DNA of 64,000 nucleotides from an uncultured Clostridia bacterium (lineage in GTDB: Bacteria > Bacillota > Clostridia > Christensenellales > Pumilibacteraceae), in assembly GCA_947086925.1 (NCBI GenBank), contig CAMUAL010000003.1:15502-79501 (forward strand), in the 5' to 3' direction. Position numbers and translations under genes: made by a program. How positions within the stretch are numbered: the stretch's first letter is position 1; every line of letters starts with the position of its first letter. This document shows positions 28,463 to 40,326 of the stretch, piece after piece. The notes below the pieces were generated by a model, which was not told where the DNA came from, ran no database searches, and saw only the letters and a list, made by a program, of their open reading frames with translations.

Positions 28463-29233
28463 ATGAAGCTTGTTATTTTTGCCGATTACGGTTTAGACGA
28501 CGCATGCGCAACCGCATATATATTAAATAATCGTGCGGAGTACGAAAGTATCGATATTATTCCCATAGGCGGAAACGTGGAGTCGGGGCGCGCGCTTGCA
28601 AACGCTCGCAAACTGCTCGGCGCGGCGCGTGCCGACGGAATCGATACGTCGGGAGTTCGGCTTGTGGATTCCACGGCATTTTCGCAGCCGTTCTGCCGTT
28701 TGCCTTCTGTTCACGGTAACGACGGAATAGGCGATATTCTGCCAAACCTTTTTTCTTGTCCCGTACCTTCAATCGAGTATACGGAGTTTTTAAAAGAACT
28801 TGCGGGCGAGTACCGAATACTTTCGCTCGGACCCGCGACTATGGTTGTGCATATGCTCGGCAATGCAAAGGTTATGCCTTGCCGTCCAACCGTTATAATG
28901 GGCGGCTGTACTCGCGAAGAACCCAACTATAACGGGCGCGAATTTAACGACGCGCTCGATATGTCGGCATTTGAAAAACTGCTCGGCTATAATCACGTTG
29001 CCGCTACGCTCGATACGTGCCGCCACGAAAAATTCAATTATATAAACAGGCACTTCGACGGCACCCGTTTGTTCGGCAAACTCGTAAACCGCTCGATAGA
29101 GCTTGCCGCCGCACGGCACAACGACCGTTGTTATATTTACGACCTTATAGCCGCTTACGCGCTTATAACGCCCGAAGAATTCGAAGTTAAAACCGCGGGC
29201 ACGGTGCATGAGTTGCATTATACGGGGAAATAG
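28463..29233 (+). CDS. Nucleoside hydrolase-like protein
   Basis: This 256-residue protein resembles inosine/uridine-preferring nucleoside hydrolases, which cleave the N-glycosidic bond of ribonucleosides using a calcium-bound Asp cluster. The family N-terminal motif DxDPGxDD appears as FADYGLDDA, so the first Asp is Phe while the third-position Asp and the terminal DD remain. VHGNDGIGD and GGCTREEPNYNGREFNDALD match the substrate region. The later Asp ligand may be in CYIYDLIAAY. The protein is shorter than the usual 300-320 residues. Substrate and activity are therefore uncertain. It follows the two-component system closely (20 bases). Confidence 0.7.
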   Translation: MKLVIFADYGLDDACATAYILNNRAEYESIDIIPIGGNVESGRALANARKLLGAARADGIDTSGVRLVDSTAFSQPFCRLPSVHGNDGIGDILPNLFSCPVPSIEYTEFLKELAGEYRILSLGPATMVVHMLGNAKVMPCRPTVIMGGCTREEPNYNGREFNDALDMSAFEKLLGYNHVAATLDTCRHEKFNYINRHFDGTRLFGKLVNRSIELAAARHNDRCYIYDLIAAYALITPEEFEVKTAGTVHELHYTGK

Positions 29234-29237
29234 TATT

Positions 29238-29263
29238 CGGCCTTTTTGATTGCAAAAAGGCCG
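29238..29263 (+). terminator. Hairpin after the nucleoside hydrolase-like gene
   Basis: CGGCCTTTTT and AAAAAGGCCG form a perfect 10-bp stem with a 6-base loop, starting five bases after the stop codon. No T-tract follows, so it is a weak terminator or an mRNA 3'-end stabiliser working with the stronger hairpin just downstream. Confidence 0.5.
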
Positions 29264-29275
29264 GCGAAAAACAAT

Positions 29276-29310
29276 AAAGGGGGAATCCTTTCGGCCGGAT
29301 TCCCCCTTTT
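29276..29310 (+). terminator. Rho-independent terminator of the pyk/two-component/hydrolase unit
   Basis: A 13-bp stem (AAAGGGGGAATCC pairing with GGATTCCCCCTTT) encloses an 8-base loop and runs into a short T-tract. It ends the unit that includes the nucleoside hydrolase-like gene. A small UUCG tetraloop hairpin (29330-29345) follows. Confidence 0.75.
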
Positions 29311-29364
29311 AAAACCCCCATTTCAACGACTTCCCTTCGGGAAGCGATAATGTCGGGGATGTGC

Positions 29365-29443
29365 GCACATAGCAATATAAAGGCTCCCCTTAATAATGGG
29401 GGGGGCTGCGAAGCGGACTTAGGGATGTTACATTGCTATGTCG
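29365..29443. repeat. MITE-like or degenerate intergenic repeat bounded by inverted repeats
   Basis: ACATAGCAAT (29367-29376) and ATTGCTATGT (29432-29441) are exact inverted repeats. Between them lies a CTCCCCTTAATAATGGGG hairpin followed by CTGCGAAGCGGACTTAGGGA. The general form (CTCCCC hairpin, then GCGAAGCG, then GAGGG-like) looks like dispersed repeats of many clostridial genomes. It contains no credible ORF. The 29444-29543 stretch that follows shows no gene and no tRNA. Confidence 0.45.
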
Positions 29444-29543
29444 CCCGAGCACAGCCGACGGGGCTTGTCAAAGCAGAGATTCGAGTTAATCGAAAACGAT
29501 ATAAATATATTGCACGGCTATTTGGACGATATGCAATAAAGTT

Positions 29544-29572
29544 AAAGGCTTGCCGAAAAGGCGAGCCTTTTT
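29544..29572 (+). terminator. Rho-independent terminator upstream of rpoB
   Basis: AAAGGCTTGCC pairs with GGCGAGCCTTT (one G-T pair) around a GAAAA loop and continues into TTTTT. No gene ends just before it, so it either insulates the rpoB promoter or ends a short unannotated RNA from 29445-29543. Confidence 0.7.
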
Positions 29573-29617
29573 GCGCGGGAGTTGAAAATTTTGTAAAAAA
29601 TATTTTTGTTACATTGC

Positions 29618-29647
29618 TTGACAGCGTTGCGTTTTTCATTGTATACT
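29618..29647 (+). promoter_or_regulatory. rpoBC promoter
   Basis: TTGACA at 29618-29623 and TATACT at 29642-29647 with an 18-base spacer. The leader of about 75 bases holds a hairpin (AGTGTGCGC at 29652-29660 with GCGACACACT at 29680-29689). This makes rpoB the first gene of its unit, without rplJ-rplL in front. Confidence 0.75.
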
Positions 29648-29730
29648 AAAAAGTGTGCGCTTTGCGCTGTAATGGCAGGGCGACACACTGTAAAACAGTT
29701 AATCAAACTCATTTGAATAGAGGAGTAAAA

Positions 29731-32700
29731 ATGGCCGAAAGAACGATAAGAACGGTGAAGTACGGAAACACCGAGCGCAAAAGCTTTGCGCAGATTCAGG
29801 AAGCAATCGACATGCCGTACCTCATCGAGGTGCAAAAGGCAAGCTACGACGAGTTTCTTAAAAACGGTATCGACGAAGTATTTAAGGACTTTTCGCCGAT
29901 AACCGATTTTTCCAACCGCATAGAACTGCACTTTTTGGGACACAGACTGGACGATAAGCCGAAGTACAGCGAAAAAGAGTGTAAAGACCGCGACGCTACG
30001 TATGCCGCGCCTTTAAAAGTAAAGGTGCGTCAGATTAAGACGGAAACTGGCGAGGTAATCGAGCAGGAAGTATACATGGGCGATTTCCCGCTTATGACTC
30101 CCAACGGTTCGTTTATTATAAACGGAGCGGAGCGCGTTGTGGTAAGTCAGCTTGTGCGTTCGCCCGGCGTTTACTTCAACTTTACTCCCGACCATAAAAC
30201 TGGTCAGCCGCACTATAACGCAACGAACATTCCGTCGCGCGGAGCGTGGCTCGAATTTGCCGAAGACGATAAAGGCGTGCTTTGGGTGCAGGTAGACCGC
30301 ATGCGCAAAGTGCAGGCCAGCGTACTTATGCGTACTCTTGCGTCGGTAACCGGCGACCGTAAATTCCTCGATAACGAAAAGCGCAGTTGGATTGCGCCCG
30401 ATTATCCCATTTCAACCGATGAGGATATTTTAAAGCTGTTCCACAACGAGCCGCTTATGGCGGGTACCGTGGACAAGGACCCCAACAAGACTCCCGACGA
30501 AGGGCTTATAGAGCTTAACCGCAAGCTCCGTCCCGGCGAGATTCCCAACGTAGACAGTATACGCGGATATATCGAAGGATTATTCTTCGACCGCCGCAAA
30601 TACGACCTCAGCCGCGTTGGCAGATACAAGTACAACAAAAAGCTTGCGCTTGCGGCTCGCCTTGTGGGGCAGACTGCGTCTAAGGACGTAATCGACGCCG
30701 ACGGCGTTCTATACGTTAAGGCGGACGAAGTTATTTCCGAGCCTGTTGCGATTAAAATTCAGAACGCAGGTATAAACGAAGTTGGCGTAAAAGTGGGCGA
30801 CGACAGCGAACATATTGTAATGGGCAACCGTATGGTTGACATTAAAGCTTACGTTAAGTGCGACCCCGCCGAACTCGGCATAAACGAAAAAGTTTATTAT
30901 CCCGTGCTCCGCTCGCTTATCGAGCAAGCCGCGGGCAACGAAAAAGAGCTTTACGCGCTTATAAAAGAAAACGCAGACCGTCTTATCGCAAAACATATTC
31001 TTGTCGACGACGTGGTTGCAACAATCAACTATCTTATAGGCTTACGCTACGGCGTGGGGTATATCGATAATATCGACCACCTCGGAAACCGCCGCGTGCG
31101 CAGTGTGGGCGAGCTTTTACAGAATCAGTTCCGCATAGGCATTGCACGCTTGGAGCGCGTAATCCGCGAGCGCATGCAGATTCAGAACGAGGCGGAGGTA
31201 TCGCCGCAAAGCCTTATAAACATACGTCCCATATCGAGCGCGATAAAAGAGTTCTTCGGCTCGTCGCAGCTCAGTCAGTTCATGGACGAAAGTAACCCCA
31301 TAGCCGAGCTTACTCACAAGCGTAAGCTTTCGGCGTTGGGCCCCGGCGGACTCAACCGCGAACGCGCAAGTTTCGAAGTGCGTGACGTTCACTATACGCA
31401 CTACTCGCGAATGTGCCCCATAGAAACTCCCGAAGGTCAGAACATAGGTCTTATAACTTCGCTCAGCAGCTATGCGCGCATTAACGAGTACGGCTTTATC
31501 GAAGCTCCGTACCGCAGGGTAGAAAAAGTTTACGACAAAGACGGCAACGTAATAAACGGCAAAGTAACAAACGAAGTAGTATATATGCCCGCCGACGAAG
31601 AAGACCGTTACCGTGTTGCTCAGGCGGGCGAACCGCTCGACGAAAACGGATGTTTCGTAAACGCGCGTGTGCTTATGCGTTACCGCGAAGATATATCCGA
31701 GGTTGACCGTACCGACATCGACTACGTAGACGTTTCTCCCCGTCAGATGATAAGCGTTGCAACCGCGCTCATACCTTTCCTTGAAAACGACGATACCAAC
31801 CGCGCTCTTATGGGCAGTAACATGCAACGTCAGGCAGTTCCTCTGTTAAAGCCGGAAGCTCCCATTGTAGGCACGGGCATAGAGCATAAAATCGCGTACG
31901 ACTCCGGCGTAATGGTTATTGCGCGCGAGGGCGGCGAAGTGAGCTACGTAGACGCAAACGAAATCGTAGTTATCGAAAACGGCGGAAACGTGGCGCGCTA
32001 CACTCTTAAAAAGTTTATAGGCTCCAACCAAGGCACGTGTATAAACCAAAAACCCATTGTTTCGAAGGGTGAAAAGGTTAAAAAAGGTCAGGTGCTTGCC
32101 GACGGCCATTCCACCGAGAACGCGGAACTTGCGCTCGGCAGAAACATTTTAATAGGTTTCATGGCGTGGGAAGGCTACAACTACGAGGACGCTATACTTA
32201 TAAGCGAACGCCTTGTTAAAGACGACGTATTTACCTCCATTCATATCGAGGAGCACGAGCTCGAAGCGCGCGACACAAAGCTCGGCGAAGAAGAAATCAC
32301 GCGCGATATACCCAACGTGGGCGACGACGCGCTCAAAAATCTCGACGAAGACGGCATTATCCGAATAGGCGCGGAAGTTGACAGCGGCGATATTCTTGTG
32401 GGTAAGGTTACACCCAAGGGCGAAACCGAGCTTACTCCCGAAGAACGTCTGCTTCGTGCGATATTCGGCGAAAAAGCGAGAGAAGTGCGTGACACTTCGC
32501 TTCGCGTACCTCACGGCGAGGGCGGCATAGTTGTAGACGTAAAAGTGTTTACGCGTGCCAACCGCGACGAAATGAGCCCCGGCGTAAACAAGCTTGTGCG
32601 CGTTTACATTGCTCAAAAACGTAAGATAAGCGTAGGCGATAAAATGGCGGGACGCCACGGTAACAAAGGCGTTATCTCGCGCATATTGCCCGAAGAAGAT

Positions 32701-33651
32701 ATGCCGTTTATGGCTGACGGAACGCCGCTCCAAATCGTGCTTAACCCCTTGGGCGTTCCTTCGCGTATGAATATCGGTCAGGTGCTCGAAGTTCATTTGG
32801 GACTTGTTGCGAAAGCGCTCGGTTGGAAAGTCGCAACCCCCGTATTCGACGGTGCGCACGAAAGCGACATACAAAAGTTGCTCGGCGAAAACGGATTCGT
32901 AAGTCCAGATGGCAAGGTTGACGGCAAAATTCAGATGTACGACGGCAGAACGGGCGAACCGTTCGAAAACCGCGCAACGGTTGGCTACATGTACATGATT
33001 AAGCTTATCCACTTGGTAGACGATAAGATTCATGCCCGCAGTACCGGTCCTTACTCGCTTGTAACTCAGCAACCGCTCGGCGGTAAAGCGCAGTTCGGCG
33101 GACAGCGATTCGGCGAAATGGAAGTTTGGGCACTGTACGCATACGGCGCGGCTAACATCTTGCAGGAAATCATGACGGTTAAATCCGACGACGTTGTGGG
33201 CAGAGTTAAAACCTACGAGTCGATTGTCAAAGGACTTAATATTTCCGAGCCGGGCGTTCCCGAATCGTTCAAGGTGCTCATAAAAGAGTTGCAGGCACTT
33301 GCGCTCGACGTTAAGGTGCTTACCGAGGACAAAGTGGAAATCGGCATAAAAGACCTTATCGAGGACGAACTCGACGAACCCGAGGAGAAGAACCGTTTCA
33401 AGCATTACGAAGACGGCGAAATAAATCTCGGCAACGAAATAGACTTGCTCGGCGACGACCCGTTCACCGACGACCTTACGGAAGACGACAAGACGGGCAA
33501 CCTTTTCTCCGATGAAGACGAGTTCTCGTTCGACGACCTTGACGACCCGTTCGAAGGCGGCAATCTCGACGACCTTGACGACGAAGAATTCGGTGAAGAC
33601 TTCGACGGCGACGATACGAAGTCGAAAAAGAAGAAAGGCAAAAAGGCGTAG
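29731..33651 (+). CDS. rpoB: RNA polymerase beta subunit
   Basis: This is the catalytic core subunit of RNA polymerase, 1306 residues from the ATG at 29731. AGGAG lies six bases upstream, and MAERTIRTVKYGN matches family starts. The in-frame ATG at 29653 is rejected as leader. The rifampicin pocket reads FFGSSQLSQFMDESNPIAEL, then THKRKLSALGPGG; position 529 (E. coli) is Lys (K532 here) instead of the near-universal Arg. GDKMAGRHGNKG and other core motifs are intact. From about residue 1213 the protein continues as a strongly acidic tail (DDLTEDD, DDLDDEEFGEDFDGDD) ending in a Lys cluster (KSKKKKGKKA), making it about 110 residues longer than Bacillus RpoB. rpoC follows after 19 bases. Confidence 0.98.
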   Translation: MAERTIRTVKYGNTERKSFAQIQEAIDMPYLIEVQKASYDEFLKNGIDEVFKDFSPITDFSNRIELHFLGHRLDDKPKYSEKECKDRDATYAAPLKVKVRQIKTETGEVIEQEVYMGDFPLMTPNGSFIINGAERVVVSQLVRSPGVYFNFTPDHKTGQPHYNATNIPSRGAWLEFAEDDKGVLWVQVDRMRKVQASVLMRTLASVTGDRKFLDNEKRSWIAPDYPISTDEDILKLFHNEPLMAGTVDKDPNKTPDEGLIELNRKLRPGEIPNVDSIRGYIEGLFFDRRKYDLSRVGRYKYNKKLALAARLVGQTASKDVIDADGVLYVKADEVISEPVAIKIQNAGINEVGVKVGDDSEHIVMGNRMVDIKAYVKCDPAELGINEKVYYPVLRSLIEQAAGNEKELYALIKENADRLIAKHILVDDVVATINYLIGLRYGVGYIDNIDHLGNRRVRSVGELLQNQFRIGIARLERVIRERMQIQNEAEVSPQSLINIRPISSAIKEFFGSSQLSQFMDESNPIAELTHKRKLSALGPGGLNRERASFEVRDVHYTHYSRMCPIETPEGQNIGLITSLSSYARINEYGFIEAPYRRVEKVYDKDGNVINGKVTNEVVYMPADEEDRYRVAQAGEPLDENGCFVNARVLMRYREDISEVDRTDIDYVDVSPRQMISVATALIPFLENDDTNRALMGSNMQRQAVPLLKPEAPIVGTGIEHKIAYDSGVMVIAREGGEVSYVDANEIVVIENGGNVARYTLKKFIGSNQGTCINQKPIVSKGEKVKKGQVLADGHSTENAELALGRNILIGFMAWEGYNYEDAILISERLVKDDVFTSIHIEEHELEARDTKLGEEEITRDIPNVGDDALKNLDEDGIIRIGAEVDSGDILVGKVTPKGETELTPEERLLRAIFGEKAREVRDTSLRVPHGEGGIVVDVKVFTRANRDEMSPGVNKLVRVYIAQKRKISVGDKMAGRHGNKGVISRILPEEDMPFMADGTPLQIVLNPLGVPSRMNIGQVLEVHLGLVAKALGWKVATPVFDGAHESDIQKLLGENGFVSPDGKVDGKIQMYDGRTGEPFENRATVGYMYMIKLIHLVDDKIHARSTGPYSLVTQQPLGGKAQFGGQRFGEMEVWALYAYGAANILQEIMTVKSDDVVGRVKTYESIVKGLNISEPGVPESFKVLIKELQALALDVKVLTEDKVEIGIKDLIEDELDEPEEKNRFKHYEDGEINLGNEIDLLGDDPFTDDLTEDDKTGNLFSDEDEFSFDDLDDPFEGGNLDDLDDEEFGEDFDGDDTKSKKKKGKKA

Positions 33652-33670
33652 GAGATAGGAGAGAGCAAAT

Positions 33671-37249
<3,579 letters not shown>

Positions 37250-37256
37250 TGCGGGT

Positions 37257-37295
37257 AAGGGGCGGTTGCATTACTGCGACTGTCCCTTTTGTTTT
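37257..37295 (+). terminator. Terminator after rpoC
   Basis: AAGGGGCGGT (37257-37266) pairs with ACTGTCCCTT (37279-37288) using G-T pairs, followed by TTTTGTTTTC. It begins eight bases after the rpoC stop. Confidence 0.6.
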
Positions 37296-37339
37296 CATGA
37301 ATTTTTATGGTCCCGACTAAATGACAAGGCAGAGAAAAA

Positions 37340-38671
37340 ATGTTGGAAAACGCAAGAAATCTTATAAACGAATATGCTTTAAACAAAACGGTTGCCGTCG
37401 CGGTATCGGGCGGCGAGGATTCGATGGCATTGCTTTGTCTTATGCTCGAATATAAAAACGCGGGTAAGTTGAAACTTATCGCGCTTAACGTAGACCACTG
37501 TCTGCGCGAAAATTCCGCCAGCGACAGCGAGTTTGTGCGGGGGTTCTGCTTAAAGCATAACGTGGAATGTATAAGCCGTAAAATCGATATTCCCGAGCTG
37601 TGCCGCAAGTCGGGCAGGGGATTCGAGAGCGAGGCGCATTTTGCCCGCCGTGCCTTTTTTACCGAGATTGTCTCTGGCGGAAAAGCCGATATGGTTGCAA
37701 CCGCGCATCATGCCCGCGACAACGTGGAAACCGTGCTTTTGCATCTGTTTCGCGGCGCGGGGTTAAAAGGACTTTCTGGCATGAAGACGTATGCCGACGG
37801 ATTGTTTCGTCCGTTTCTTACCACCGGCAAAAATGAGATTGCCGAGTACGTTATTTCAAAAAAAATCGAGCATGTTACCGACGAAAGCAACTTCGATAAT
37901 ACTTTCAGCCGAAACTATATACGCAACGAGATTTTGCCGGTAATAGCGGAACGCTTTCCCGCGTTTGAAAAGGCGGTTTGTCGCACTGCGGATTTTGCCG
38001 CCGAGGCGGATGGCTTTATTGCCGAGCACTTGAATAAAAACGCGATAACCGAGAGCGGCGACGCGGTTTCGGTGAGTGAAGAATATATTTCCGCTCCGTA
38101 TATTTTCGAGGCGTTAAAACGCATGGGTAAGACTGCCGATGTATATTATAACGCCGTAGACGGCGTAATTAAGCTTAAAACGCAAAAACCGTGTGCAAGG
38201 ATAAATATAGGCAATGGAATAATCGCGGCGCGCGAGTACGGCAAAATCACATTTTACCGCGATAAAAAAGAGGAGGTTTCGCGTTACGACGTGCCGTTTT
38301 CCATGCCCGAAAATTCGATTTTAAAGGTGGGCGATGTTACGGTTGAACGTGTGGATAAGTCGAGTTTAAGAATGAATAAATCGTGGTTGCGTCCGCGCGA
38401 CCTTGTGTTTTGCGCCGACAGTCTGCCGCCCGATTGCATATGGCGCACGCGCCGCGACGGCGACAGATTCACCCCTTTCGGAGGCGGAACGAGAAAGCTC
38501 AAAGAGTATCTTATAGATATGAAAGTACCGCAGCGTTTCCGCGATTTTATTCCTCTGTTGTGCAGCGGCGACAACGTGCTTGTTATTGCGGGAATAGAGA
38601 TTGCCGACAGCGTTAAGGTGACGCATAACAGCGAAACTCTGTGCAGAGTGCGCATAAGCGAGGGAGAATAA
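37340..38671 (+). CDS. tilS: tRNA(Ile)-lysidine synthase
   Basis: This enzyme converts C34 of the CAU-anticodon tRNA-Ile to lysidine, which makes it read AUA. The 443 residues start with an N-type ATP-pyrophosphatase domain carrying the PP-loop SGGEDS (residues 23-28), followed by NVDHCLRENSASDSEF and TAHHARDNVETVLLHLFRG. The C-terminal region has the TilS substrate-binding modules, with RTRRDGDRFTPFGGG and LLCSGDNVLVIAGIEIADS. The stop codon overlaps the methyltransferase start (TAATG), so the two are translationally coupled. Confidence 0.95.
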   Translation: MLENARNLINEYALNKTVAVAVSGGEDSMALLCLMLEYKNAGKLKLIALNVDHCLRENSASDSEFVRGFCLKHNVECISRKIDIPELCRKSGRGFESEAHFARRAFFTEIVSGGKADMVATAHHARDNVETVLLHLFRGAGLKGLSGMKTYADGLFRPFLTTGKNEIAEYVISKKIEHVTDESNFDNTFSRNYIRNEILPVIAERFPAFEKAVCRTADFAAEADGFIAEHLNKNAITESGDAVSVSEEYISAPYIFEALKRMGKTADVYYNAVDGVIKLKTQKPCARINIGNGIIAAREYGKITFYRDKKEEVSRYDVPFSMPENSILKVGDVTVERVDKSSLRMNKSWLRPRDLVFCADSLPPDCIWRTRRDGDRFTPFGGGTRKLKEYLIDMKVPQRFRDFIPLLCSGDNVLVIAGIEIADSVKVTHNSETLCRVRISEGE

Positions 38672-39333
38672 TGCGCAGAGAAGAAGATTTACAAACCCAC
38701 GGTTTAAAGTTTATACAAGATACCGACTTGTTTTTATTCGGAACGGATGCGGTGGAGCTTGCCAACTTTGCCGCGCCGCAACCTAAAACAAACGTGTGCG
38801 ACTTGGGCGCGGGTACGGGCATAATTTCCGTTTTGCTTGCGGGCAAATACGGTTGCCGCGTCACTGCGGTGGAAATTCAGGAAAAGTGTTGCGAGCTTAT
38901 AAAACTCAACGCGCAAATTAACGGCTTAAACATTACGGTTGCGCATATGCCCATGCAGGAATTCACCGGAAGATTCGACTGCGTGGTGTGCAATCCGCCG
39001 TATCTGAAAGCGGGAAGCGGAGTGCCGCGCGGCACTCTCCCCGAACAGATTGCGTGTTTCGAAGAAAAAGTTACTTTTAACGAGGTTGCCGCATGTGCCG
39101 AACGGCTACTCTCTACGGGCGGCAAATTCTGTATTGTTCATCATATAACCCGCCTTGCCGAGGTTATAACAACTTTAAAGCGGCATAGGTTAGAGCCGAA
39201 AAAACTGCAAATACTCCGACCCGCCGAAGGCAAGCCTCCGCATATTTTCATGTGTGAGTGTATGCGCGACGGGCGCGAGGGAATTGTTGTTTTTCCGGAA
39301 AAAACCGTAGGCGGCGAATACGGGCGCATATAA
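38671..39333 (+). CDS. tRNA (adenine-N6)-methyltransferase-like protein, TrmN6/YabB family
   Basis: This class I SAM-dependent methyltransferase has 220 residues. The SAM-binding loop is CDLGAGTGIISVLLA, and NPPY (VVCNPPYLKAGSG) is the adenine/base amino-methylation motif. The N-terminal IQDTDLFLFGTDAVELANFA is characteristic of TrmN6 (YfiC), which makes m6A37 in tRNA1Val; Bacillus YabB is its relative. The start at 38671 is chosen because it overlaps the tilS stop and follows AGGGAG; the in-frame ATG at 38641 lies inside tilS. Its link with tilS and rsmI places it in a translation-RNA modification cluster. Confidence 0.88.
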   Translation: MRREEDLQTHGLKFIQDTDLFLFGTDAVELANFAAPQPKTNVCDLGAGTGIISVLLAGKYGCRVTAVEIQEKCCELIKLNAQINGLNITVAHMPMQEFTGRFDCVVCNPPYLKAGSGVPRGTLPEQIACFEEKVTFNEVAACAERLLSTGGKFCIVHHITRLAEVITTLKRHRLEPKKLQILRPAEGKPPHIFMCECMRDGREGIVVFPEKTVGGEYGRI

Positions 39334-39414
39334 CGTATACGTGCCCATAAAAATTTTTTTGCCTGTTTTTTAACAAAAAAAGCGGGTTGACATCAAAAGG
39401 CGGGAAGTGGCTTT

Positions 39415-40215
39415 ATGTTGTATTTGGTTTGTACGCCGATAGGTAATTTAAAAGATATTACGTTCCGTGCGGTTGAAACGCTACGTAGCGTTTCGCTTAT
39501 TTTGGCGGAGGATACGAGGCGCTCGGCAATACTGTGCGCCGAGTATTCTATAACCGCGCCCATGGTATCGTATCAGAAATTCAATGAAAAGCAGAAGTGC
39601 GATGAAATAATAAAAAGACTGCAAGCGGGCGAGGAAATCGCGCTTATAACCGATGCGGGAACTCCGTGTATATCCGACCCCGGTGCGGTATTGGTGCGGG
39701 AGGCTGTAAAATACGGATTGCCGTATACCGTAGTCGGCAGCAGTTGCGCGTTCGTTTCTGCCGCCGTTATGAGCGGATTCGAGCTGAAAAGCCTTGCGTT
39801 CGGCGGTTTTCTTCCGGAAAAGAACACGGCTCGAAAAAAATATTTAAGCGGATTTACGGCTTACTCGGGAACTTTGACTTTTTACGTTTCGCCTCATTCT
39901 TTCGGTAAAGACCTTGATTGCTTTTACGAGGCGTTCGGCGCGCGAAAAGCCGTGCTTGTACGCGAAATAAGCAAAAAGTTCGAGGAATGTATTCGATTTA
40001 CTTTGGGCGAAACTCCGCAGTTTACCGAAAAGGGAGAGTACGTGCTTGTTATAGAAGGGCGGGAAACCGAGTGCGAAAAAAATTCGCTTTCGGTGCGTGA
40101 ACACGTTGTAAGCTATATAAACGAGGGACTCGACAAAAAAGAGGCAATAAAGCGTACGGCGTCGGACAGAAACGTCGCAAAAAGCGAAGTGTACCGCGAA
40201 ACGCTTGATTTATGA
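39415..40215 (+). CDS. rsmI: 16S rRNA (cytidine-1402 2'-O)-methyltransferase
   Basis: RsmI methylates the 2'-OH of C1402 in the ribosomal decoding centre. The 266 residues open with LYLVCTPIGNLKDITFRAVE and contain ILAEDTRRSAILCAEY and LITDAGTPCISDPGAVLVRE, the tetrapyrrole-methylase-fold motifs of the family. The order trmN6-like then rsmI is common in Bacillota. The 80-base gap before it holds T-runs and no obvious promoter. Confidence 0.95.
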   Translation: MLYLVCTPIGNLKDITFRAVETLRSVSLILAEDTRRSAILCAEYSITAPMVSYQKFNEKQKCDEIIKRLQAGEEIALITDAGTPCISDPGAVLVREAVKYGLPYTVVGSSCAFVSAAVMSGFELKSLAFGGFLPEKNTARKKYLSGFTAYSGTLTFYVSPHSFGKDLDCFYEAFGARKAVLVREISKKFEECIRFTLGETPQFTEKGEYVLVIEGRETECEKNSLSVREHVVSYINEGLDKKEAIKRTASDRNVAKSEVYRETLDL

Positions 40216-40326
40216 TTTCCCATATAAAAACAAGCCTAGTTCAATATCAATCCCATAACAAAGTAAAAAAGGTATATAATAATATAAAATGTCAATAATC
40301 TTCTCGTAAAATGCGGGAGGATTTTT

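Noticed and set aside
29445..29543. Possible tRNA or structured RNA upstream of rpoB
   Set aside because: No cloverleaf or T-loop consensus could be drawn; only the terminator at its end is supported.
29653..29730. Upstream in-frame ATG extending rpoB by 26 residues
   Set aside because: It lies just after the -10 box, has no ribosome site, and the residues are not RpoB-like; the ATG at 29731 has AGGAG and a conserved N-terminus.
32149..33405. 418-codon open frame antisense to rpoB
   Set aside because: A shadow of codon bias in rpoB: no ribosome site, low-complexity aromatic/His-rich product and full overlap with a conserved gene.
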